Of a stretch of DNA of 64,000 nucleotides, positions 53,203-60,934 are shown one piece after another (position 1 is the first letter of the stretch; every line of letters begins with the position of its first letter). The notes beneath the pieces were generated by a model. It was not told the DNA's origin. It made no database searches and saw only the letters and a list, made by a program, of their open reading frames with translations. The position numbers were made by a program, and so were the translations under genes. Origin of the DNA: Croceivirga sp. (GTDB lineage: Bacteria; Bacteroidota; Bacteroidia; Flavobacteriales; Flavobacteriaceae); contig JANQKR010000027.1 in NCBI GenBank assembly GCA_028281025.1, positions 62,001 to 126,000 on the forward strand, given 5' to 3'.

Positions 53203-53901
53203 ATGATCCATTTTTTTAGAAAGATCAGGGAAAAATTACTCGCCCAAGGTAAAATCACCAACTACTTGGTTTATGCTTCAGGGGAAGTAGTGTTGGTGGT
53301 ATTGGGTATTTTAATCGCCCTGTATATCAATAATTGGAATGAGACCAGAAAAAATGAAATCGCCAATAAACAACTCTTGGTTCAACTTAAGGAAGAAAAC
53401 ACCTTAAATATTTATGACCTACAACAGGATTTGGAATATAGGGATACCATCAATGCTACGCTGTACGCATTCCATCAATTCTTGAAAAAAGAAGAAATAG
53501 AAAACAAACCGGAAGAATTAAGGAGTTATTTGACCGCCATGCTTAGGGCCACCTCTTATGGGCCGGCCAACAATTACCTAAAGAAATACATAAGCTCCAA
53601 TACGGGTAGCAATTCCTATTTGGCCACCCAATTGATAAAACTCGATATGGACCAGTCGCTTTTGAAGACCATATCGACCAAAGCATTGGACTTCAAATTT
53701 GAAAAGTATTATGATTACCTGGCTTCGGATATCGATTTTGAAACCATGGAAATCCATTCCTTTGACAAATTGAAAAAACTCGAATTTCGAAACAATGTCA
53801 TCCTCCTGGAGTCCATTGAAGAGGGAGTTCTTGATAAATTCGAGGACACCTTCGCCCAACAAAAACTAGTAGATTCCCTTATCACACTTGAACTTGACTA
53901 A
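53203..53901 (+). CDS. DUF6090 family single-pass membrane protein
   Basis: A 232-residue protein with one hydrophobic helix near the N-terminus (YASGEVVLVVLGILIALYIN) preceded by the basic stretch HFFRKIREKLLAQGK and followed by NNWNETRKNEIANKQLLVQL, the signature of DUF6090, then a long helical extracytoplasmic part. Function unknown; such genes are numerous in flavobacteria. ATG 53203 matches the family N-terminus. Its stop overlaps the next start (TAATG). Confidence 0.88.
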   Translation: MIHFFRKIREKLLAQGKITNYLVYASGEVVLVVLGILIALYINNWNETRKNEIANKQLLVQLKEENTLNIYDLQQDLEYRDTINATLYAFHQFLKKEEIENKPEELRSYLTAMLRATSYGPANNYLKKYISSNTGSNSYLATQLIKLDMDQSLLKTISTKALDFKFEKYYDYLASDIDFETMEIHSFDKLKKLEFRNNVILLESIEEGVLDKFEDTFAQQKLVDSLITLELD

Positions 53902-54512
53902 TGTACATACCACACCACTATAAAAATGAAAACCTTGAAGAGGTTCGTGAATTCATAAGGCAAAATAGCTTTGGGATTATGGTCAATCAAGTAGACGGTA
54001 AGCCCTGGGCAACCCATATCCCCCTGGAATTGGAGCAACATGGAAACAGGGAGGTGCTGGTAGGTCATATTGCCAAGGCAAACCCCCAAGGGAAAAGTTT
54101 CCATGCAGATGCCCAGGTACTGTGCATATTTAATGGCCCCCATGCCTATGTTTCCTCCTCCTGGTATAAAGAAGAGGAGGTTCCCACTTGGGACTATATT
54201 GCGGTACATGTGTATGGAAAATTGGAACTATTGAGTGAGGAAGAAACCATGCAGGCCTTACATCGCTTGGTCGATCATTACGAAACTTCTTCAGAAAAAC
54301 CACTATCGTTAAACGACCTGTCGCCCAAAACCCTGAGGCAGGTAAAGGGGGTCATCGGTTTTAGAATTGATATCGAAGAGATTCAAGCGGCATATAAATT
54401 AAGTCAAACCAGACAGCAGGATCATGCAGCTATAATCAAAAATTTAAAAGAACGTGGTGTAACGGAAAATGAAATTGCAAGACATATAGAAAAACAATCA
54501 GACAACCTCTAA
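53901..54512 (+). CDS. PaiB-like FMN-binding protein
   Basis: A 203-residue protein with the PaiB/FMN-binding split-barrel pattern: MYIPHHYKNENLEEVREFIR, HIPLELEQHG, GHIAKANPQGKSFHAD, IFNGPHAYVSSSWYKEE and VPTWDYIAVHVYGKLEL. In Bacillus, PaiB was described as a negative regulator of protease production, but family members may be flavin-dependent enzymes. Overlap with the DUF6090 gene by one base suggests coupling. Confidence 0.9.
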   Translation: MYIPHHYKNENLEEVREFIRQNSFGIMVNQVDGKPWATHIPLELEQHGNREVLVGHIAKANPQGKSFHADAQVLCIFNGPHAYVSSSWYKEEEVPTWDYIAVHVYGKLELLSEEETMQALHRLVDHYETSSEKPLSLNDLSPKTLRQVKGVIGFRIDIEEIQAAYKLSQTRQQDHAAIIKNLKERGVTENEIARHIEKQSDNL

Positions 54513-54523
54513 ACAACTGCGCT

Positions 54524-54895
54524 ATGATACACAACAAGTTCTGGCAAGGATTTTTCGCCATCACTCCCATGGCTTCCTTTGTCCTAATTACAATCGGTTA
54601 CCTTGTTTTTTTATTTTCAATCTTCAATAATTTACCGGAGCTCGAAAATAATGACGTCCCGCCCATGGAATTCTTTGGAGGATTGGGTTTTTTGATCTTT
54701 ATGGTTTTTCTGGTCGTTATCATAAGTTTTGCCAGCCTCGTATTTTACATTGTCCATGCGGTACAGAATCCTAATCTAAAAGACAACAATATGCTTATTG
54801 TGTGGATATTGCTCTTTATTTTTATCAGTGGTATTGGTCAATTTGTTTATTGGCTTGTGGAAATTGTAAGCAAGGGAACTAAAAATACGGCCTAA
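54524..54895 (+). CDS. Hypothetical membrane protein, three TM segments
   Basis: A 123-residue protein with hydrophobic segments SFVLITIGYLVFLFSIF, FLIFMVFLVVIISFASLVFY and NMLIVWILLFIFISGIGQF, resembling small PLDc_N-like or bacteriocin-immunity-type membrane proteins, but I do not assign a family. It follows the PaiB-like gene by 11 bases and ends the S9-DUF6090-PaiB run. Confidence 0.75.
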   Translation: MIHNKFWQGFFAITPMASFVLITIGYLVFLFSIFNNLPELENNDVPPMEFFGGLGFLIFMVFLVVIISFASLVFYIVHAVQNPNLKDNNMLIVWILLFIFISGIGQFVYWLVEIVSKGTKNTA

Positions 54896-55014
54896 TTGGC
54901 CATGGTCCGATTACATTTCGTCATGGAAATCCAACAATTGGGTATCTCCCAGTTTTAAACCATGGTCTTCTCTTCTAGTTTTGGGTCATCATTAACGTTT
55001 AAATCAAGAAACCC

Positions 55015-55434
55015 ATGAGAACTTTTGTATTTGTTTTATGTACCCTTATCAGTAGTCTTTTGATCAACGCCCAGGAAACGCAAGGCGCTACCATTACAGT
55101 AACCATTGACAATATCGTCAACAATGAAGGAAAAGTCATGATTGCACTGCACACCAATGAAACCTTTATGCGAGGGGAAGGAATCATGAGTCGGGAAAGC
55201 ACCATTACCGATGGTAAAGTGGAGTTTAGCTTTGAAGGGGTGCCCGCTGGAACTTACGCCATAATGGCCTTACATGATGCCAACAGCAACAATAGAATGG
55301 ACTATGAAGCTAATGGAATGCCCAAGGAAAGTTATGGGATGAGTGGAAATGAAATGACCATGGGGCCACCAAATTTTGAAATGGCCAAATTTAACGTAGC
55401 CGACGAAGACCTGGAATTCAACATCCGATTTTAA
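55015..55434 (+). CDS. DUF2141 secreted protein
   Basis: A 139-residue exported protein (signal peptide MRTFVFVLCTLISSLLINAQ). The DUF2141 pattern is clear: ITVTIDNIVNNEGKVMIALH, VEFSFEGVPAGTYAIMALHD, then DANSNNRMDYEANGMPKESY and an immunoglobulin-like strand end. DxNxNxxxD (DANSNNRMD) looks like a calcium-binding loop. Role unknown, possibly adhesion or surface. A strong terminator follows 22 bases after the stop. Confidence 0.9.
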   Translation: MRTFVFVLCTLISSLLINAQETQGATITVTIDNIVNNEGKVMIALHTNETFMRGEGIMSRESTITDGKVEFSFEGVPAGTYAIMALHDANSNNRMDYEANGMPKESYGMSGNEMTMGPPNFEMAKFNVADEDLEFNIRF

Positions 55435-55455
55435 GGTATTCTTCTTTATAAAAAC

Positions 55456-55485
55456 CAAAAGGCCCTGAGATTTCAGGGCCTTTTG
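55456..55485. terminator. Strong rho-independent terminator
   Basis: CAAAAGGCCCTGA (55456-55468) is perfectly complementary to TCAGGGCCTTTTG (55473-55485) around the loop GATT, giving a 13-bp stem with flanking A and T runs. Confidence 0.92.
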
Positions 55486-55531
55486 TATAAGCTATACCAA
55501 TTTCAACTAAAATCCCTATAACTATTCCTGA

Positions 55532-55539
55532 TAGATTTG
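55532..55539 (+). promoter_or_regulatory. Candidate Bacteroidota -7 box for oxyR
   Basis: TAGATTTG matches TAnnTTTG exactly, 26 bases before the regulator's ATG. No clear -33 element is seen. Confidence 0.5.
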
Positions 55540-55564
55540 TAGCTTTACGAATCAATCCAAAGGT

Positions 55565-56506
55565 ATGACCATTACCCAATTGCAATATGTGCTTGCCGTT
55601 GCCGAGTACCAAAATTTCACTTTAGCAGCCGAAAAAAGCTTTGTGACCCAACCAACACTCTCCATGCAGGTCCAGAAACTGGAAGACGAACTGGACATCC
55701 TAATTTTTGATCGAAGTAAAAAGCCTATTGCAATTACGGAAATCGGCAAAAAAATTGTGGCCCAGGCAAAAAACATCGTGGCCGAGGCGGAACGCATGAA
55801 AGACGTTGTAGATCAGGACAAAGGATTCGTGGGCGGCGACTTTACCCTGGGTATCATCCCTACGGTAATGCCCACCTTACTTCCTATGTTCTTATCAACT
55901 TTCATCAAAAAATTTCCGAAGGTCAATCTCATCATTAAAGAGCAGGCCACGGACACTTTGATCCGGAACCTGGAGGACAATCATTTGGATGCGGCCATAG
56001 CCGCTACCCCACTTGGTGTGGATTTTTTAATTGAGCGTCCCTTATATTATGAACCTTTTGTAGGGTATGTCCCCCATACCCATAGGTTGGCCAAACTAAA
56101 GGAAATCTCCACATCGGACCTTGATATTTCCGATATTCTACTACTTCAGGATGGGCACTGCTTTAGGGATGGGGTAATCAACCTTTGCGGATCTTCAAAG
56201 AGTCCCCATAATGAGCATTTCCAAATACAAAGCGGAAGCTTTGAAACCTTGGTCAATCTTTCGAACGAAGGCTTGGGAATGACCTTATTACCCTTCCTCA
56301 ATACCATGGAATTGGATGAAAAAAAATCCACCAATCTAAAACACTTCAAAAAACCTTCTCCGGCACGGGAAATAAGCATTATTTATCATAAAAGTGAATT
56401 AAAGCTCCATATCACCGAAGCTTTAAAGGATACCATAGCTGGTATTGTTAGAGGGGCCATTGCCTTTCAGGATGTGGAAATCATAAGTCCGCTCAATAAG
56501 AACTAG
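55565..56506 (+). CDS. oxyR: OxyR-type LysR-family peroxide sensor
   Basis: A 313-residue LysR-type regulator. The N-terminal winged helix-turn-helix is TQLQYVLAVAEYQNFTLAAE and STPTLSMQ-like TQPTLSMQVQKLEDEL. The effector domain carries LLQDGHCFRDGVINLCG, where Cys199 and Cys208 occupy the same numbered positions as the redox pair of E. coli OxyR, forming a disulfide with peroxide. It should activate catalase and peroxidase genes; none are adjacent, though an MsrA and a superoxide dismutase are in the window. Its end overlaps the convergent lipoprotein gene by 4 bases. Confidence 0.95.
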   Translation: MTITQLQYVLAVAEYQNFTLAAEKSFVTQPTLSMQVQKLEDELDILIFDRSKKPIAITEIGKKIVAQAKNIVAEAERMKDVVDQDKGFVGGDFTLGIIPTVMPTLLPMFLSTFIKKFPKVNLIIKEQATDTLIRNLEDNHLDAAIAATPLGVDFLIERPLYYEPFVGYVPHTHRLAKLKEISTSDLDISDILLLQDGHCFRDGVINLCGSSKSPHNEHFQIQSGSFETLVNLSNEGLGMTLLPFLNTMELDEKKSTNLKHFKKPSPAREISIIYHKSELKLHITEALKDTIAGIVRGAIAFQDVEIISPLNKN

Positions 56507-56922
56507 TCCTGTTTTTCATAACGGTACAGACAGCCTTCAATGCACAAAATTGGACTTGAAGGTGAAAGCACCAAATCCTCCCCTTCAAACCAAAAGTTAT
56601 ACACGGATTTAATTCTCATTTGTCCTTGTTTTGGGTTTAGATGTAGTTCATCCCCAGTGACGGAAAAATCGCCTTTGCTAAAAACAGTTCCGGGTGTGCC
56701 GCTTAGTAAAGTATAGGTGCTGTTGGCTGCAAAAGAAAATTCCTGGTAAAAATCGGTTATAGTGAAATCTTTGGGCAAGGGTCCTCCTGCACTTATCTTT
56801 ACCCCGTTCAGTTGCCAAGTCCCTAACAGATCTACTTCCCCATCCAGGACCTCTATTTGATCCCCATCACTATCCGAACATGACCACAAGAGAACACATG
56901 TGAACAACAGCATCAATCTCAT
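56503..56922 (-). CDS. Lipocalin-like lipoprotein
   Basis: A 139-residue protein with lipobox LLWSC (Cys15), then acidic SDSDGDQIEV. The following LLGTWQLNGVKISAGG, TDFYQEFSFAANSTYTLLSG and EDLVLSPSSPILCIEGC match small lipocalin-like domains common in Bacteroidota lipoproteins. Function unknown. ATG codons at 56928 and 56922 are close; the second gives a better signal. Convergent with oxyR. Confidence 0.82.
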   Translation of the reverse strand: MRLMLLFTCVLLWSCSDSDGDQIEVLDGEVDLLGTWQLNGVKISAGGPLPKDFTITDFYQEFSFAANSTYTLLSGTPGTVFSKGDFSVTGDELHLNPKQGQMRIKSVYNFWFEGEDLVLSPSSPILCIEGCLYRYEKQD

Positions 56923-56980
56923 AAACATTTGTTTTGTCCATTGGATTCATTGAAAGAATTTGGTTGCGCCCGAAAGCAAA

Positions 56981-57002
56981 AAAACCGCCTTTCGGCGGTT
57001 TT
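56981..57002 (-). terminator. Rho-independent terminator
   Basis: AAAACCGCC (56981-56989) pairs with GGCGGTTTT (56994-57002), loop TTTC, with a run of A on the left that reads as U in the minus transcript. It ends the minus-strand gene at 57006-57203. Confidence 0.88.
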
Positions 57003-57005
57003 GTA

Positions 57006-57203
57006 CTATACTTTAAGATAAATGAGACTCGGTCGCAGCTCCGGTTTATCGGTAATAAATTGTTTTAACCAGATTCTAAGCTCCTCGATTTCATCAGGCA
57101 AAAGCCTTGAAACCGCTTTTTTTACTTCTTTTGCGAACAGCCTGGCATCAAAACTGACTTTTTGCAAAACAGTTTTGGTGTACTCTAACATCGCTCTAGC
57201 CAT
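57006..57203 (-). CDS. Conserved small hypothetical protein
   Basis: A 65-residue basic helical protein (MARAMLEYTKTVLQKVSFDA, RLFAKEVKKAVSRLLPDEIE, then WLKQF and a PELRPSLIYLKV end). I recall near-identical small proteins in many flavobacteria, always without function. Good ATG, own terminator right after the stop, and high Lys/Arg/Glu content support it as a real gene. Confidence 0.85.
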   Translation of the reverse strand: MARAMLEYTKTVLQKVSFDARLFAKEVKKAVSRLLPDEIEELRIWLKQFITDKPELRPSLIYLKV

Positions 57204-57289
57204 TTGTAAAATGAATATTTAAGGTTAAAAGGTTATTGTACTAAGTTACTTACAAATAGTATATCTTGAAGCCTTTATAGCGTTAAAAA

Positions 57290-58624
57290 TTGAATAATTT
57301 GTTGTTAAAATCAATTAAGGGGCCTTCTCAAGTATTTTTATATCAAATACTTAAGCTTAGAATTGTGTTTAGCATCCTCTTGCTCACCACCCTGATCGGT
57401 TGTGCCGGCCTACAATTCAAGGCCATCAAAAAACAAGTACTGAACGACTTTAAATCCGAAAAACTGAGCCACCAGCATACCGGATTTCTACTAGTGGATA
57501 TCGGGACGAATGATACCTTGTTCAATATCAACGGCGCCAAGTATTTTATTCCAGCCAGTACGGCCAAACTTTTTACATACTATGCCTCCTTAAAACTATT
57601 GGGAGATTCACTTCCTTCTTTAAAGTATATCCAGGAAAACCAGAATGTAACCATTTTGGGCACTGGTGATCCTACCTGGCTGCATCCCTATTTTAAAAAT
57701 GAACTGCCCATTGCATTTTTAAAACGGTTCGATTCCATCTCCTTGTATTTGGATAACCACGAAGGGGAAAAATATGGTCCGGGATGGGCCTGGGAGGATT
57801 ACCCTTATTACTTCTCCCCGGAAATTTCTGCCATTCCCCTCTATGGGAACGTAGTTACCGTAACACCCAATAATCCGTTGACCGTTATTCCTGACCATTT
57901 TACAACGGCTTTCCAAAATAAGGTTGAAGGGCCCCCTAGGGACTGGAAGGCGAATCAATTTTACCTCTCCAAGCAAAACAAGGACACCTTACAGATACCC
58001 TATATCACCTCAAAGGAATTAACCGTAAAACTACTTAGCGAAGAAACCGGGAAACCTATTGGGCTTCTGGACTCCATAGCTCCCAAAAAATGGAAAATCC
58101 TACCGGGGATACCAAGGGATTCGGTCCTAAAACAGCTATTATGGAAAAGTGATAATTTTTTGGCCGAACAACTCATGTTACTATGTTCTTCCAAGATTTC
58201 GGACACCCTGAGCTTTGAAAGGGCCAGGGATTCCGTTATTGGGAAATACCTCAGTGACCTGGACCCAATGCCCAGATGGGTGGATGGATCCGGCCTATCC
58301 AGATATAACCTGTTTACTCCAACAGCAATGGTCAACGTATTAAAAAAGCTTTATAGGGAAAGTGATTCCCTTCAATTGTTCACCTCCATTCCCCAATGGG
58401 ATTCAAATGGGACCATTTCCCAGGGAAGTGGTCCCGCTAAAAGTTCCTTTATTTATGCCAAATCCGGTTCCATGGGCAATATCTACAACCTCTGTGGTTA
58501 TCTTAGGACCAAATCCGGTAAGGTGTTGCTATTTAGTTTTATGAACAACCATTTTAGACGGCCGAGTAGTGAGGTACGGCAAAATATGTATGCTATCCTC
58601 AAAAGGGTTCATGAAACGTATTAG
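57290..58624 (+). CDS. PBP4-type D-alanyl-D-alanine carboxypeptidase (S13)
   Basis: A 444-residue penicillin-binding protein of the S13 family. Motifs: SxxK as Ser90-Lys93 in FIPASTAKLFTYY, SxN as Ser287 in KSDNFLAEQLM, and KSG at 391-393 in YAKSGSMGNIYNLCGY. A lipobox LIGC at residue 38 predicts membrane anchoring. It trims or cleaves peptidoglycan peptides. The start is uncertain: no ATG, TTG at 57290 is used here, and GTG at 57365 is possible but would leave a short uncharged N-terminus. Its end overlaps msrA by 26 bases. Confidence 0.93.
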   Translation: MNNLLLKSIKGPSQVFLYQILKLRIVFSILLLTTLIGCAGLQFKAIKKQVLNDFKSEKLSHQHTGFLLVDIGTNDTLFNINGAKYFIPASTAKLFTYYASLKLLGDSLPSLKYIQENQNVTILGTGDPTWLHPYFKNELPIAFLKRFDSISLYLDNHEGEKYGPGWAWEDYPYYFSPEISAIPLYGNVVTVTPNNPLTVIPDHFTTAFQNKVEGPPRDWKANQFYLSKQNKDTLQIPYITSKELTVKLLSEETGKPIGLLDSIAPKKWKILPGIPRDSVLKQLLWKSDNFLAEQLMLLCSSKISDTLSFERARDSVIGKYLSDLDPMPRWVDGSGLSRYNLFTPTAMVNVLKKLYRESDSLQLFTSIPQWDSNGTISQGSGPAKSSFIYAKSGSMGNIYNLCGYLRTKSGKVLLFSFMNNHFRRPSSEVRQNMYAILKRVHETY

Positions 58625-59111
58625 TTATTTTTGGATCCACAAGGCTTGAAAATTTTTCCAGCAATACCTTTAATTTTGATGAAATATAGGTTTCACAAAA
58701 AGGTTTCCCGGGGTTTTTATAGTAGTAGTTATGGAATTGGGAAGCCGAAGGTTTAAAACTACTAAATGGTAGTACGTTAGTAATCAGTTTATTATCAAAA
58801 TCCTTTTGCAGGTCTTCCAAAATTGAAAGGGATTTTTTCCTGTTTTCTTCATCGAAGGCATAAATCGCGGAGCGATACTTACCCCGCATGGAATGCTCCG
58901 AAGTACTCTTATGCGTATGCAGATGGATTTCAATAATATCCCTAAGGTCAATATGATCCTTATGATAATGTACAATGACGGCTTCGGAAAATGAAGTCTC
59001 ATTTCCTTCAGGGGCAATAAAACCTTGTTCTACCCTGGTCACTCCTTTTAAGGATTGAAAAATTGCTTCCGTACACCAATGGCAGCCTCCCCCTAAACCA
59101 ATTTTTTCCAT
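58599..59111 (-). CDS. msrA: Peptide methionine (S)-S-oxide reductase
   Basis: A 170-residue MsrA that repairs methionine-S-sulfoxide. The active site is GGGCHWCTEAIFQ (catalytic Cys in GCHWC; usual form GCFWG or GCFWC), followed by NETSFSEAVIVHYHKDHIDL and SMRGKYRSAIYAFDE, matching the family. The second Cys of GCHWC may act as resolving Cys. It is the last gene of a minus-strand series (regulator, DUF4406, NudK, MsrA); its 3' end overlaps the PBP4 gene by 26 bases. Confidence 0.94.
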   Translation of the reverse strand: MEKIGLGGGCHWCTEAIFQSLKGVTRVEQGFIAPEGNETSFSEAVIVHYHKDHIDLRDIIEIHLHTHKSTSEHSMRGKYRSAIYAFDEENRKKSLSILEDLQKDFDNKLITNVLPFSSFKPSASQFHNYYYKNPGKPFCETYISSKLKVLLEKFSSLVDPKITNTFHEPF

Positions 59112-59117
59112 GCGGTC

Positions 59118-59717
59118 TTAGTCGTAAAAGGATGGTTCAAATAACTGGTTGATCTGTGCCCATTGCAATAAGAGTATGGTTTTGGCATCTTTGATCTCCC
59201 CTGTTTTCATAAGTTGCAAAGCTTCCGTAAAGGCCAACTCCAATACCTCAATATTTTCGGTTTCCTCTTCTGAGCCACCTCCTTCACCTACCTTCATGCT
59301 GGCGTCGTATTCACCGATAAAAAAATACAGGATTTCGGTTACCGAACCGGGTGACATATAGGATTCAAAAACCTTTTCAACTTTGTCGATTTTATAGCCC
59401 GTCTCCTCCTCCACTTCCATTTTAATCGTTTCTTCGGCATTGCCCTTTTCCAGAATGCCTGCGCAGGCCTCGATCATCATACCATCCTCATTACCATTAA
59501 GATAGGTTGGCATGCGAAACTGCCTTGTAAGGACCACGGTACCCTTTTCCTTGTTGTAAAGTAGAATGACTGCTCCATTTCCGCGGTCATAAGCCTCTCG
59601 AACCTGGGTTTCCCAAACCCCGTCTTCACGTAAGTACTCAAAGGTGACCTTCGTCAAAGAGTACCAATTATCGGAAAGTAATTCTTTTTGGATATTACGA
59701 ACTGATTTGCGCTGCAT
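59118..59717 (-). CDS. NudK-like Nudix hydrolase
   Basis: A 199-residue Nudix protein close to E. coli NudK (GDP-mannose pyrophosphatase): LSDNWYSLTKVTFEYLREDG, YDRGNGAVILLYNKEKGTVV, RQFRMPTYLNGNEDG, ESYMSPGSVTEILYFF, EIKDAKTILLLQW. The Nudix box is altered (GILEKGNAEETIKMEVEEET): Asn stands for the first Glu and Met for the Arg, though the EVEEET glutamates remain. ATG 59717 aligns with the NudK start and leaves a 23-base overlap with the DUF4406 gene. Confidence 0.9.
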   Translation of the reverse strand: MQRKSVRNIQKELLSDNWYSLTKVTFEYLREDGVWETQVREAYDRGNGAVILLYNKEKGTVVLTRQFRMPTYLNGNEDGMMIEACAGILEKGNAEETIKMEVEEETGYKIDKVEKVFESYMSPGSVTEILYFFIGEYDASMKVGEGGGSEEETENIEVLELAFTEALQLMKTGEIKDAKTILLLQWAQINQLFEPSFYD

Positions 59718-60066
59718 CTGGTATTTCATTAATGGTATAAAAGATTTTCAGTCCCAAGGATTTGGCAATCTCAACATCCTTATCAGCTCCCATTGAATCC
59801 CCTGGAATACGTAAGATAGCATCACATTTGGTTAACAGCCGATGAGCGGTAGGATATTGAATTTCCCTAAAAATCCCATCCCCCACTTCTTTGGAGCCCG
59901 CTAAACGTATCAGGGGATTTGCCACCCACTCCCCTATCATTGGAATATGGCCCTTTTTAAAAATCGGTAAGGCCATGGCTTCAAGTTGTTCCATATTCTT
60001 TTTTATCAATACTGGATCATTTCCCGTTCCACTTCGATAAGGACCTGCAATCAATATTAACATCAT
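59695..60066 (-). CDS. DUF4406 (nucleoside deoxyribosyltransferase-like) protein
   Basis: A 123-residue protein. LILIAGPYRSGTGND, then MEQLEAMALPIFKKGHIPMI, CDAILRIPGDSMGADKDVEI and AKSLGLKIFYTINEIPD show the DUF4406 pattern, related to nucleoside 2-deoxyribosyltransferases. Exact substrate unknown. It overlaps the NudK gene start, which suggests translational coupling and perhaps a joint role in nucleotide-sugar or nucleotide clean-up. Confidence 0.85.
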   Translation of the reverse strand: MMLILIAGPYRSGTGNDPVLIKKNMEQLEAMALPIFKKGHIPMIGEWVANPLIRLAGSKEVGDGIFREIQYPTAHRLLTKCDAILRIPGDSMGADKDVEIAKSLGLKIFYTINEIPDAAQISS

Positions 60067-60132
60067 AAACCTTATTTTTTGCAAAGCAACCCCTTTCAAT
60101 TCTCTTTTAAAATAAGATAGTTTAAGAATCGG

Positions 60133-60723
60133 TCATTTGTTTTTAACCTGACTCAAAAATTCTGGCGTAACCCCTAGATAGGAAGCCATTTGCTTTTGGG
60201 ATACCGATGCGACTATTTTTGGGTATTTGTCCACAAAAGAACGATATCTTGTGGCCACATCCATTGAAAGTTGTCTTAGCAACCTTGACTGCTCACGTAT
60301 ATAAGCACGTTGAAATAAAATCCTAAAAAACCGTTCAAGCTTTGGTAGTTCCCGGAGAAGCGATTCGAAAATTTCATATCGCAACCCAATAAGCTTTGAA
60401 TTTTCAATGGTTTCCAAAGAAACCTGGGCAAGATCTTGATTGGCAAAACCATTCATATCGGTTATCCACCAATCTTTGACGGCAAACATCACTGTGGATT
60501 CTTTTCCTTTTGCATTTAGATGATAAGCTCGTAGGGCTCCACTGACCACATAAAAAATGGTACGTACCTTGTTCCCTTGGGACAATACCACATCATTTTT
60601 CGGTATATCCATAAATTCCAGGTTTGCCGAAATGATTCGTTTTTCCGCATCTGAAATAGGGATATGTTTTTCAAAATTCCTAAAGAAAGGAATTAAATAG
60701 TCATGGTTTGCATCATAACTCAT
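60133..60723 (-). CDS. Crp/Fnr-family transcription regulator
   Basis: A 196-residue regulator with an N-terminal cyclic-nucleotide-binding-like barrel (VVLSQGNKVRTIFYVVSGAL, MFAVKDWWITDM) and a C-terminal helix-turn-helix (VSQKQMASYLGVTPEFLSQV). No Fe-S cysteines are seen, so it is not an oxygen-sensing FNR; such flavobacterial regulators often act without cAMP. ATG 60723 is used; the two residues before it would need TTG. First gene of the series ending in msrA, 66 bases before DUF4406. Confidence 0.9.
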   Translation of the reverse strand: MSYDANHDYLIPFFRNFEKHIPISDAEKRIISANLEFMDIPKNDVVLSQGNKVRTIFYVVSGALRAYHLNAKGKESTVMFAVKDWWITDMNGFANQDLAQVSLETIENSKLIGLRYEIFESLLRELPKLERFFRILFQRAYIREQSRLLRQLSMDVATRYRSFVDKYPKIVASVSQKQMASYLGVTPEFLSQVKNK

Positions 60724-60934
60724 CTGCAAATCGGATTATATCATTGTGGCTTCCTTTGCATATGGTCCAAAAAGAGTTCCTTCCTTCCATTTTAAGTCTC
60801 TTGTTTTTCAAAATCCATTTATTACATTGGTAATTTTAAAGGTAGCCATTTCGACCATTTTTTATGGTATTACAGATCGTATTCCCATCGTCCCAATTAG
60901 TATATTTATGGTCAAACTTCCTTAATTACACCTA

